This document shows, piece after piece, positions 25,715-33,444 of a stretch of DNA of 64,000 bases (the stretch's first letter is position 1; every line of letters begins with the position of its first letter). Origin of the DNA: VRUE01 sp035693025 (GTDB taxonomy: Bacteria; Actinomycetota; Thermoleophilia; Solirubrobacterales; 70-9); NCBI GenBank assembly GCA_035693025.1, contig DASSHI010000027.1, positions 17,434 to 81,433 on the forward strand, read 5' to 3'. The position numbers and the translations under genes are program-made. The notes under the pieces are model-generated. The model did not search any database and had not been told where the DNA came from. It worked only from the letters and a program-made list of their open reading frames with translations.

Positions 25715-27619
25715 ATGGTGGCTGCAATCAAGCAACCGGGGTGGATTCGAGGCGTGCTCGGCGCGGTGCTCGGCGCTGCCTTCGGCGTCGGCCTGGTCGT
25801 GCTCCTGCGCGATGTCTCGGGGCTGCCGATCTGGCAGACCGAACAGACCGGCTACCCGCATGTGGTCGTGCCGCTGATCACCGGCCCGCTCGGCTTCCTC
25901 GCCGGCTTCGGCTGCTTCGACTACTGGCTGCGCTGGGCCGCGGGGATGCCGACGATTCCCGATGACCACTCCCAGCACGGCGCCAGGAGCTGGAAGGACT
26001 ACTTCCGCTTCAACACCGATCACAAGGTGATCGGCATCCAGTACATCTGCACGACCTTCTTCTTCTTCTTCGTCGGCGGGCTGCTGGCGATGTTGATCCG
26101 CGCCGAGCTGGCTCAGCCGGGCACCCAGATCGTCGACGCGGCCACCTACAACAGCCTCTTCTCGACCCACGCCGGGATCATGATCTTCCTCTTCGTGATC
26201 CCGGTCTTCGCCGGGATCGCCAACTACGTGCTGCCGCTGATGATCGGCGCGCCCGACATGGCCTTCCCGCGCCTCAACGCGCTCAGCTTCTGGATGCTGC
26301 CGATGGCCGGCCTGCTCTTCGTCGGCAGCTTCCTCGTCCCCGGCGGCGCCTTCGACGCCGGCTGGACGGGCTATGCGCCGCTCTCCACGGGCGCCCCGCT
26401 GGGCCAGTCGTTCTTCAATCTCGGCGTCCAATTCGCCGGTGCCTCCTCGATCGCGACGGCGCTCAACTTCCTCGTCACGATCATCACCATGCGCGCCCCG
26501 GGGATGACCTTCTGGCGGATGCCGCTGCTGGTCTGGGCGAACCTCTCGACCTCCTTGCTGGTCGTCGCCGCGACGCCGTTCATCGCCGGCGCCCAGTTCA
26601 TGGTCCTGCTCGACCGCGTCCTGCACACCAACTTCTTCCAGTTCACCGGCGGCGGCGACGTGATCAGCTATCAGCACATCTTCTGGTTCTACTCGCACCC
26701 AGCCGTCTACATCATGATGCTGCCGGGGTTCGGAATCATCTCCGAGGTCATCTCCATCCACGCCCGTAAACCGATCTTCGGCTACCGGCTGATGGCGCTG
26801 GCGTTGATCGGGATCGTCGTGCTGAGCTACTCGGTCTGGGCGCACCACATGTTCGTCGCCGGGATGTTCAGCTGGCTGCGTGTGCCGATGATGATCACGA
26901 CGCTGCTGATCGCGGTGCCGACCGGGATCAAGATCTTCTCCTGGCTGGGGACGCTCTACTTCGGCAAGATCCACACGTACTCGACGGCGATGCTGTTCGC
27001 GCTCGCCTTCATCGTCACCTTCACGATCGGCGGCATCAGCGGCGTCATGCTGGGCATGGTGCCGATCGACATCCACGTCTCCGACACCTACTTCATCGTC
27101 GCCCACATCCACTTCGTGCTCTTCGGCGGCTCGGTCTTCACGATCTTCGCCGGCATCTACCACTGGTTCCCGAAGATCACCGGCCGGATGTACGACGAGA
27201 GGCTCGGCCGCGTCCACTTCTGGGGCACCGTGATCGGCACCTGGGGCACCTTCATCCCGATGCACTGGATCGGGATGGACGGGATGCCTCGCCGCGTCGC
27301 CGACTACGCCACCCAGTTCGGCGACTGGAACCTCTTGATCAGCTGCTGTGCCTTCTTCCTCGGCGCGGTCCAGCTCGTCTTCCTCTACAACATGATCGTC
27401 AGCTGGCGCTTCGGCCCGCGCGCCGAAGCCAACCCGTGGCGGGCGAACTCGATCGAGTGGCAGGTCTCCTCGCCGCCGCCGATCTTCAACTTCGACGAGA
27501 TCCCGCGGGTCGTCGGCGGCCCCTACGAGTATGGGGTCCCCGGCGCGCGGCACGCGATCATGGCCGGTGAAGGCGCCGAGGTCGCCGAGCCCGAGCCATC
27601 TGTGGTGGGTCAGACGTGA
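25715..27619 (+). CDS. ctaD: Cytochrome c oxidase subunit I
   Basis: 634 residues. The haem-copper core is complete: haem a ligands His152 (STHAGIMIF) and His466, haem a3 ligand His464 (IVAHIHFVLFGG), and CuB ligands His328, His377 and His378 (SVWAHHMFVAG). The cross-linked Tyr is Tyr332 in FYSHPAVYIMMLPGFG. YSHPAV instead of GHPEV places it in the A2 branch of the family. About 100 residues with two extra membrane segments precede the usual core. It reduces O2 to water with proton pumping. It overlaps the next gene by 4 nt (GTGA). Confidence 0.96.
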   Translation: MVAAIKQPGWIRGVLGAVLGAAFGVGLVVLLRDVSGLPIWQTEQTGYPHVVVPLITGPLGFLAGFGCFDYWLRWAAGMPTIPDDHSQHGARSWKDYFRFNTDHKVIGIQYICTTFFFFFVGGLLAMLIRAELAQPGTQIVDAATYNSLFSTHAGIMIFLFVIPVFAGIANYVLPLMIGAPDMAFPRLNALSFWMLPMAGLLFVGSFLVPGGAFDAGWTGYAPLSTGAPLGQSFFNLGVQFAGASSIATALNFLVTIITMRAPGMTFWRMPLLVWANLSTSLLVVAATPFIAGAQFMVLLDRVLHTNFFQFTGGGDVISYQHIFWFYSHPAVYIMMLPGFGIISEVISIHARKPIFGYRLMALALIGIVVLSYSVWAHHMFVAGMFSWLRVPMMITTLLIAVPTGIKIFSWLGTLYFGKIHTYSTAMLFALAFIVTFTIGGISGVMLGMVPIDIHVSDTYFIVAHIHFVLFGGSVFTIFAGIYHWFPKITGRMYDERLGRVHFWGTVIGTWGTFIPMHWIGMDGMPRRVADYATQFGDWNLLISCCAFFLGAVQLVFLYNMIVSWRFGPRAEANPWRANSIEWQVSSPPPIFNFDEIPRVVGGPYEYGVPGARHAIMAGEGAEVAEPEPSVVGQT

Positions 27620-28494
27620 GCGGCGAGCGCGTCGAGGCAAAGCCGCTGCTGGTCTTCCTCAACGAGGTGGCCGGCGGTCGCAAGCTGCTGCAGGCAATCC
27701 AGGAGCGGTCCGGCGAGGTTCCCTTCGTCGCCGTCGCGGCGCCGCAGAACCAGCCCACGGTGGGCCAGCTGATCGACAGCGGCGAGCTGCACGAGGCCGC
27801 GCGGGCCCGGGTCGAGGTGACGATGTCGGTCCTCTCCGAGTACGGGATCGAATCGGTCGGCGAGGTGATGGATCGCGATCCAGCCCTGGCGCTGGACGAC
27901 GCGGTGCGCGCGCACGAACCCGGTGAGGTCCTGCTCTCCTGCCTACATGAGACTCGCTTCGGCATCGCCCGCAAGGACCTGGTCGAGTGGGCGCGGGCGC
28001 GCTGCGAACCCGACGTCAAGCTCACCCATATCCCCGTGCGCGTACAGGACGACTCGGTCAGCTGGGAGAAAAGCCACACCCTCGTCGTCGCCACCCAGAC
28101 CGTTGCCGCGCCGGACCTCATCGCCAGGTTGAAGCAGCGTGCCGCCGGGCACCCGCATCGCTACACGATCATCTGTCCGCGCGCGGACGAGGTCTCTGAG
28201 GCGGAGATCGTCCGCGATCTGGCGTCGACCCTGGCCGAGCTCTACCGCGCCGACATCGATGCCACCGGCCAGCCGATGAGCCCCGATCCTTTCCATGCCG
28301 TGCAGAACGCGATCGCGCACTACAGCGTCGACGAGGTGCTGATCTCGACCTTCGCCGGCGAGACCTCGCGCTGGCTCGACGAGGATCTGCTTGGTCGCAC
28401 GCGCGAGATCACCGACAAGCAGGTCGAGCACCTCGAGGTCGGCCGGCCCGCCGAGGCGGTCGCCGCCGCCGTTGCGGAGGGGGAGGGGGCCTGA
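27616..28494 (+). CDS. Usp-like cytoplasmic protein in the oxidase operon
   Basis: 292 residues, no membrane segment or signal peptide. It looks like a tandem of two alpha/beta nucleotide-binding-type halves similar in pattern to universal stress proteins: VFLNEVAGGRKLLQAI..FVAVAAP and TLVVATQTVAAPDLIARLKQ. The C-terminal segment VDEVLISTFAGETSRWLDEDLLGR resembles ADEILISTHPPDRSRWLEHGVVER in the protein at 29158. Specific function unknown. It is locked between ctaD and ctaE by GTGA and TGATG overlaps, so its amount is tied to that of the oxidase. Confidence 0.7.
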   Translation: MSGERVEAKPLLVFLNEVAGGRKLLQAIQERSGEVPFVAVAAPQNQPTVGQLIDSGELHEAARARVEVTMSVLSEYGIESVGEVMDRDPALALDDAVRAHEPGEVLLSCLHETRFGIARKDLVEWARARCEPDVKLTHIPVRVQDDSVSWEKSHTLVVATQTVAAPDLIARLKQRAAGHPHRYTIICPRADEVSEAEIVRDLASTLAELYRADIDATGQPMSPDPFHAVQNAIAHYSVDEVLISTFAGETSRWLDEDLLGRTREITDKQVEHLEVGRPAEAVAAAVAEGEGA

Positions 28495-29117
28495 TGGAGA
28501 GCGCAACGGTCGCCATCGACCATTCGCACGAGGGGCATCACGGCCCGCCGGAGGCCAACCAGAGCTCGCGGATCGACAAACAGACGCTGGGGATCCTGCT
28601 CTTCATCGTCTCCGAGGTGATGCTCTTCGGGGCGTTCTTCGCCTCCTACTTCTTCCTGCGCGTGGTCGTCCATCCGCCGGTCTGGCCGCCGGAACCGTAC
28701 AAGCTGCCCGTCGCCGTGGCCGGCGTCAACACGGCGATCCTGGTCTCCTCGAGCTTCACGATCCACTACGCGCTCGAGTCGATCCGGCGCGGCAACAGGA
28801 AAGGCCTCAAGCTCGGCCTCGTCCTCACCTGGATGCTCGGCGCGACCTTCCTCTTCATCCAGATCAACGAGTACGTGCACATCGGCTTCAGCGCCCGCGA
28901 CCTCGCCTTCGGCTCGATCTTCTACGGCCTCACCGGCCTGCACGGCGCCCACGTCTTCGTCGGCTTGATGCTGCTCACCTTCGCCTCGATCCGCGCTTTC
29001 CGCGGCCACTTCGGCCCCAAGGCCAAGGATCATCTCGGCGTCGAGGTTCCGGGCATCTACTGGCACTTCGTGGACATCATGTGGCTGATCGTCTACACGG
29101 CCGTTTACATCCTCTGA
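28494..29117 (+). CDS. ctaE: Cytochrome c oxidase subunit III
   Basis: 207 residues with five predicted membrane helices, the short actinobacterial form. Motifs: LGILLFIVSEVMLFGAFFASYF (conserved Glu in helix I), FYGLTGLHGAHVFVGL and GIYWHFVDIMWLIVYTAVYI. Supports proton uptake and stability of subunit I. Start overlaps the previous stop (TGATG). Confidence 0.95.
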   Translation: MESATVAIDHSHEGHHGPPEANQSSRIDKQTLGILLFIVSEVMLFGAFFASYFFLRVVVHPPVWPPEPYKLPVAVAGVNTAILVSSSFTIHYALESIRRGNRKGLKLGLVLTWMLGATFLFIQINEYVHIGFSARDLAFGSIFYGLTGLHGAHVFVGLMLLTFASIRAFRGHFGPKAKDHLGVEVPGIYWHFVDIMWLIVYTAVYIL

Positions 29118-29157
29118 CCGCCGAGAGGCTTGATTTTCGCCGCCGAGGGGTAAAAGT

Positions 29158-29817
29158 GTGGACATGCACAATCCCCTGAAGTCCGAGGCTGACGCGTTTC
29201 GATGGGTGGTCGTGATCGGGGCTGGGGCGGCATCGGTGATTGCGCTGACCCTGCTCACGCGCCCCGTGATCGGCGTCGTCTGGGCGGCGGCGCTGATCGG
29301 CTTCGGCGCGGGGCTCGCCTACCGCAACTCGCGCGGCTCGTTGCCGCATTCGGTCGAGTTGACCCGCGGTGGCGACGGCAAGCATCGGGTGCTGGTGGTG
29401 GCCAACGAGACCGTCGGCGGAGAGGTGCTGCTCGCGGAGATCGGCAATCGCTGCCGGGGCCGGAACTGCGAGATCCTCGTGGTGACGCCCGCCCTCGCCG
29501 CGTCGCGAGCCTCGCACTGGGCGTCAGACGTCGATGAAGCGATCGAGCTCGCCCGCCAGCGGATGGAGCTGTCGCTGATCGCGATCGGCGAGCTCGGCCT
29601 CGAGGCAAGGGGGGAGATCGGCGACTCCGAGCCGAACGTGGCGATCGAGGACGCCCTGCGGGTCTTCCCCGCGGACGAGATCCTGATCTCGACGCACCCG
29701 CCCGACCGCTCGCGCTGGCTCGAGCATGGGGTCGTCGAGCGTGCGCGCGCCGAGATCGAATTGCCGATAACGCACGTGGTCGTCGACCTGACGGCCACGC
29801 CGGCTGTCGAGAATTGA
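29158..29817 (+). CDS. Membrane-anchored Usp-like protein
   Basis: 219 residues: two N-terminal membrane helices (RWVVVIGAGAASVIALTLL and IGVVWAAALIGFGAGLAY), then a cytoplasmic Usp-like domain (HRVLVVANETVGGEVLLAEI). It shares the signature ILIST..DRSRWLE..VVERAR with the soluble protein at 27616, so the two are probably related and may interact. GTG 29158 is chosen because GAGGGG lies eight nt upstream; ATG 29164 is an alternative. Last gene of the oxidase operon. Confidence 0.7.
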   Translation: MDMHNPLKSEADAFRWVVVIGAGAASVIALTLLTRPVIGVVWAAALIGFGAGLAYRNSRGSLPHSVELTRGGDGKHRVLVVANETVGGEVLLAEIGNRCRGRNCEILVVTPALAASRASHWASDVDEAIELARQRMELSLIAIGELGLEARGEIGDSEPNVAIEDALRVFPADEILISTHPPDRSRWLEHGVVERARAEIELPITHVVVDLTATPAVEN

Positions 29818-29832
29818 CGAGTCGGGTCGGGC

Positions 29833-30819
29833 TCAGGGCGGGGAAAGGACCGGCTCGGAGTCCTCGCCGACCGGCTGTGTGCCCTCCGCCGAGATCGACT
29901 GGGCGTCGCGTGGCTGCAGGCGCCCCGCCGTTGCGACCGTCCACAGCATCGCCAGCCAGGTGAACGTCGCGAGCGCGACGTGGATCCAGACCAGCTCGCC
30001 GGGGAGCTTGGCCCACCATTGCACGCCCCCTACGACGCCCTGAAGGGCCAGAAAGCCGATCACCACGGCGAGGGGCCGGATGGCCCGTCGATCGCCGCCA
30101 GGACGGCGTAGGAGCAGCCAGACGGCGACAGTCGCGAAGCCGAACACCGTGGCGATCGCGGCATGACGCTGGACGACCCATTCGAGCGTCCCCGCTCCCT
30201 CGAAAGTGAAGCGGTGGACGAGCTGGCCGGCGTGGGCGCCGGCGTGGGGTCCGGAGGCGGTGGCGATCGTGCCGGCGAGGATCGTCAGCTGGCCGAGCGG
30301 AATCAGCGCCCGCACCGCCCAGATCCCCAGCCGGTCGTCAGATCGCCGTCGTTGCCAGGGCTCGTAGCGGGCGCACCAGGCGAGGGCGAAGGAGGCGTCG
30401 AGCAGCAGCATCGAGAGGATGAAGTGGCTCATCACCAGGCCGGGGGCGAGGTGGTAGCGGACGACGAGGCCGCCGAGGATCGCCTGGCCGATCACGCCAA
30501 GCGGCAGCAAGGCGCCGAACAGGGCCAGGTGCCCGCGGAAAGGCCGGCGGAACCAGGCAAGCACGCTGGCGGCGATCACGGCGATTCCGACGAAGGCGGT
30601 GAGGACCCGGTTGCCGAACTCGATCACGGCGTGGCTTTCCAGCGGCGGTGCCGTGCCGCCGTAGCACTTGGGCCAGTCCGGACAGCCCAATCCGGACCCG
30701 GTGAGGCGGACGCCGGCGCCGGTGAGCACGATCAGCGCCAGCGCGGCGAGGGCGACGAGCGCGACCTGGGCATAGCGTCGCGGCGAGATCTCGATGCGGT
30801 CTTTGAGGCGGATCCTCAT
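29833..30819 (-). CDS. ctaA: Haem A synthase (CtaA/COX15)
   Basis: 328 residues, about eight membrane helices, converting haem O to haem A for the aa3 oxidase. Family motif GAGVRLTGSGLGCPDWPKCYGG in the first half carries the cysteine pair of the external loop; conserved His are seen in SHAVIEFGNR, MSHFIL, LVHRF and WIHVALA. It is convergent with the oxidase operon and follows the cytochrome c gene on the minus strand after 43 bp. Confidence 0.93.
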   Translation of the reverse strand: MRIRLKDRIEISPRRYAQVALVALAALALIVLTGAGVRLTGSGLGCPDWPKCYGGTAPPLESHAVIEFGNRVLTAFVGIAVIAASVLAWFRRPFRGHLALFGALLPLGVIGQAILGGLVVRYHLAPGLVMSHFILSMLLLDASFALAWCARYEPWQRRRSDDRLGIWAVRALIPLGQLTILAGTIATASGPHAGAHAGQLVHRFTFEGAGTLEWVVQRHAAIATVFGFATVAVWLLLRRPGGDRRAIRPLAVVIGFLALQGVVGGVQWWAKLPGELVWIHVALATFTWLAMLWTVATAGRLQPRDAQSISAEGTQPVGEDSEPVLSPP

Positions 30820-30862
30820 CCTCGCTCGGATGATGCCAGCGGCCGGGGCTCGGCCGCCCGGC

Positions 30863-31570
30863 TCAACCGCCCTTGCCCTTGGCGGCCACGCCGCCGGTTT
30901 CCTTCAGCAGATACTGGACGAGGTTTTCGACTTCTTCCTTCGAGAGCTTTTCGCCGAAGTTCTGCGGCATCACGTTGGGCGGGTAGCCCTTGGCGATATG
31001 GGCGTTGGGGTCGAGGATCGATTCTTCGACCATGGCCGGGCTCTGACCGGGCAGAACTTCGTCCAGGTTGGGCCCGGTCACCCCGCCCGATTCGGCGGCG
31101 GCGAGCGTGTGGCAGCCGCCGCAGCCGTTGTTGGCGAAGACCTGGGCCCCGGGCCCTCCGGAAACCTTGGGCGGCGCGGCGCCCGGCACGCCCGCGTACA
31201 TGCCGACGTAGGCGGCGACGTCGTCGAGGTCCTGTCCGCCGACGATGTGGGCGGGCATCGAGTTGTTGGGACTGTCGGTGGCGGGCCGCGGACTCTCGAC
31301 CTGGGGGATGACGATTCCTTCGATCGTGCTGTCGTCCTCCCCCGCTGCGCGGGCTGCGGCGAATGCGTCGTCGAGGTTGGGCCCGACCTGTGCGGTGGTG
31401 CCGGCCTGCGCCAGCGTGTGGCAGACGCCGCATTTCTGGATGAAGAGCACGCGCCCACGCTGGACGTCGGCCGTCGTCGTGCCACAGCCCGAGGAGGCGA
31501 CGGCGACCGCCACAAGGGCGGCGAGGGCGAGCAGGGCGCGGATGGTGGTCGTTGGCTTGGGCATCGTCAT
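30863..31570 (-). CDS. Dihaem cytochrome c lipoprotein
   Basis: 235 residues. Signal peptide with lipobox ASSGC (Cys29). Two haem-binding sites: CGVCH at 47-51 and CGGCH at 150-154. Possible axial methionines are in NNSMPAH and NVMPQNF. The two domains look like a duplicated class I cytochrome c. Placement beside ctaA and across from the oxidase suggests it carries electrons to CuA. Glutamate is encoded by GAA in about 10 of 12 cases. Confidence 0.9.
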   Translation of the reverse strand: MTMPKPTTTIRALLALAALVAVAVASSGCGTTTADVQRGRVLFIQKCGVCHTLAQAGTTAQVGPNLDDAFAAARAAGEDDSTIEGIVIPQVESPRPATDSPNNSMPAHIVGGQDLDDVAAYVGMYAGVPGAAPPKVSGGPGAQVFANNGCGGCHTLAAAESGGVTGPNLDEVLPGQSPAMVEESILDPNAHIAKGYPPNVMPQNFGEKLSKEEVENLVQYLLKETGGVAAKGKGG

Positions 31571-31696
31571 ACGGCGCGGAGCGCGCCGAAGTCTATATGT
31601 CGAGGCCGCGCCGACCCTGCCTGACCGTGGCTGGACGGTCGGGTAGGCTTGAGGCGATTCGCACGAACCAGCGAGACGCGAAGGAGGCCGCCTGAA

Positions 31697-32098
31697 ATGC
31701 AGGTACGAGACGGGATGTCAGAGGTGGTGCTGAGCGTCGGCCCATCGCACACGTTGCGTGAGGCGGCGACGATGATGGTCGACAAGGGGGTCGGCGCGGC
31801 CTTGGTCAACGACGACGAGCTGCCGGTGCCGTGCATCGTCACCGAGCGTGACATCCTCGGCTCGCTCGGCCGCGGCCAGAACCCCGATTTGGAGCTGGTC
31901 TCCGCCCACATGAGCGAGGGTGTGGTCGCCGCTTCGCCCGACTGGAGCCTCGAGCACGCCGCCTCGGAGATGTCCACCCGAGGCATCCGTCACCTGGTCG
32001 TCTTCGAGGAGGGCGAGCTGGTCGGCATCCTCTCGATCAGGGACATCGTGCGCTGCTGGACGGCGACTGGAGCGACCTCGGGAATGACTCCCGACTGA
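31697..32098 (+). CDS. Two-CBS-domain protein
   Basis: 133 residues, two CBS motifs: VLSVGPSHTLREAATMMVDKGVGAALV with CIVTERDIL, and GVVAASPDWSLEHAASEMSTRGIRHLVV with LVGILSIRDIV. A nucleotide-sensing module with no attached effector. The ATG at 31697 is decided by a perfect AAGGAGG (31681-31687) nine nt upstream, one of the few strong Shine-Dalgarno sequences in this window; the longer in-frame extension is not used. It diverges from the cytochrome c gene. Confidence 0.88.
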   Translation: MQVRDGMSEVVLSVGPSHTLREAATMMVDKGVGAALVNDDELPVPCIVTERDILGSLGRGQNPDLELVSAHMSEGVVAASPDWSLEHAASEMSTRGIRHLVVFEEGELVGILSIRDIVRCWTATGATSGMTPD

Positions 32099-32111
32099 CC
32101 GCAGGGACTCT

Positions 32112-32402
32112 CTAGGAGCGCGGCGGGGAGATCGTCTCGACGGGGAGCACGGCGCCGCGGGTGTGCTGCTTGCGCGGCAGGCGGAAATAGTCCCCGGCGG
32201 CGCTGCGGATCATGCTGCGCAGGGCGAAGAGCAGGATGACGAGGCCGATGATCGAGTAGATCCAGCCGCGCACCATGAAGCCCTCCGCGAAGATCCCGCA
32301 GACGGCGCCCACGGCGCCGAACGCGAAGAACGCCGGCGCCCAGGACGGCCGGGCCGGGTAGACCAGCTCGCCAGGCTCGGAGATCTCGTGATGCTCGCTC
32401 AT
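32112..32402 (-). CDS. Small two-helix membrane protein, possible oxidase subunit IV-like
   Basis: 96 residues with two membrane helices (APAFFAFGAVGAVCGIFAEGF and WIYSIIGLVILLFALRSMI) and a cytoplasmic tail. Size and layout resemble the small subunit IV of actinobacterial cytochrome c oxidases; sequence similarity is too weak for certainty. Its ATG overlaps the stop of the 37-residue gene upstream (TGATG). It closes the operon coxB-like, coxA-like, ctaB, 37-aa, 96-aa. Confidence 0.65.
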   Translation of the reverse strand: MSEHHEISEPGELVYPARPSWAPAFFAFGAVGAVCGIFAEGFMVRGWIYSIIGLVILLFALRSMIRSAAGDYFRLPRKQHTRGAVLPVETISPPRS

Positions 32403-32515
32403 CAAGATGCGATGTAGAGGGTGGCGGCGACGAAGCAGAGCGCGAAGATCGCCGCAGCGATCCCGCCGGCGATCAAGCCCGCGGTCAGGTCTCGTCTGGC
32501 GGTCTCGCGATCCAT
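32402..32515 (-). CDS. 37-residue single-helix membrane protein
   Basis: Reads MDRETARRDLTAGLIAGGIA and continues with one hydrophobic helix to ...TLYIAS, stop TGA. The stop overlaps the ATG of the next gene by one base, and ctaB ends 28 bp upstream, so it is firmly in the operon. Single-helix mini-subunits are common in oxidase complexes. It would be skipped by gene finders with a length cut-off. Confidence 0.65.
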   Translation of the reverse strand: MDRETARRDLTAGLIAGGIAAAIFALCFVAATLYIAS

Positions 32516-32543
32516 CGGCGGAGTTCTATCACTAGCCGCCGGA

Positions 32544-33440
32544 CTACAGCCTGGCGTCGATCGGCATCGTCAGGAAGAGCAGCGCCAGGTAGGCGAGCGA
32601 GAAGAGGTAGGTGCGCAGGGCCCAGCGGCGATCGGCGCTGCGCAGCAGCCGCACCGCGCAGTAGATGAAGGCGGCGCCGAGGGCCATCGAGCCGGCGAGA
32701 TAGGCGAGGCCGAAGCCGCCGGCGCAGAAGGGAAGCTGGGTCACGGCGTAGAGCAGGATCGTGTAGAGGAGGATCTGGCGGCGGGTCTCGTCCTCGCCGC
32801 GGACGACCGGCATCATCGGCACGCCCGCCTTCGCGTACTCGTCCTTCATCAGCAGCGAGAGAGCCCAGAAGTGCGGTGGGGTCCAGAAGAAGACGATCGC
32901 GAAGAGGAAGAGGGCGGTCCCGCTCAGCCCACCGGTGACAGCCGCCCAGGCGACGAGCGGCGGCATCGCGCCCGCAGCGCCGCCGATCACGATGTTCTGC
33001 GGCGTCGTGCGCTTGAGCCAGAGCGTGTAGACGAAGACGTAGCCGACGAATCCGGCGAAGGAGAGGGTCGCCGCGAGCGGGTTCACCGTCGTCGCCAGCA
33101 GCGTGAACGAGGCAAGCTCGAGCAGGGCGCCGAATCCGATCGCCGTCCGCGCGGGCATGCGGCCGCTCGCCACCGGGCGGTCGGCCGTGCGGGCCATCGT
33201 GACGTCGATGTCGCGATCGACCGCGTGGTTGATCGCGCCGGCGCCGCCGGCCGAGAGAGCGCCGCCGAGGCAGGTGAGGAAGACCAGGCCGAGCGAGGGG
33301 TCGCCGGCGACGTACATCGTCGTCACCGTGATGAAGAGCAGCAGCGACTGCACCTTCGGCTTGGTCAGCGTGACGAGGTCGCGCAGAAGCGAAGGCACCG
33401 CGGGTCGCTGTGAGATCGCAGCCGTCTGGGCGCCGCTCAT
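32544..33440 (-). CDS. ctaB: Protohaem IX farnesyltransferase (haem O synthase)
   Basis: 298 residues, UbiA-type prenyltransferase with about nine helices. The first Asp-rich motif is NHAVDRDIDVTMARTADRP; the second region is KDEYAKAGVPMMPVVRG. Attaches the farnesyl group to haem b, the step before CtaA. It starts 4 bp after the coxA-like gene and is part of that operon, which ties haem supply to expression of the degenerate oxidase-like pair. Confidence 0.95.
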   Translation of the reverse strand: MSGAQTAAISQRPAVPSLLRDLVTLTKPKVQSLLLFITVTTMYVAGDPSLGLVFLTCLGGALSAGGAGAINHAVDRDIDVTMARTADRPVASGRMPARTAIGFGALLELASFTLLATTVNPLAATLSFAGFVGYVFVYTLWLKRTTPQNIVIGGAAGAMPPLVAWAAVTGGLSGTALFLFAIVFFWTPPHFWALSLLMKDEYAKAGVPMMPVVRGEDETRRQILLYTILLYAVTQLPFCAGGFGLAYLAGSMALGAAFIYCAVRLLRSADRRWALRTYLFSLAYLALLFLTMPIDARL

Positions 33441-33444
33441 GCCG

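Noticed and set aside
25484..27640. Long minus-strand frame of about 700 codons opposite ctaD
   Set aside because: Acidic, His/Glu/Arg-rich, no motifs; a shadow of the highly conserved oxidase gene.
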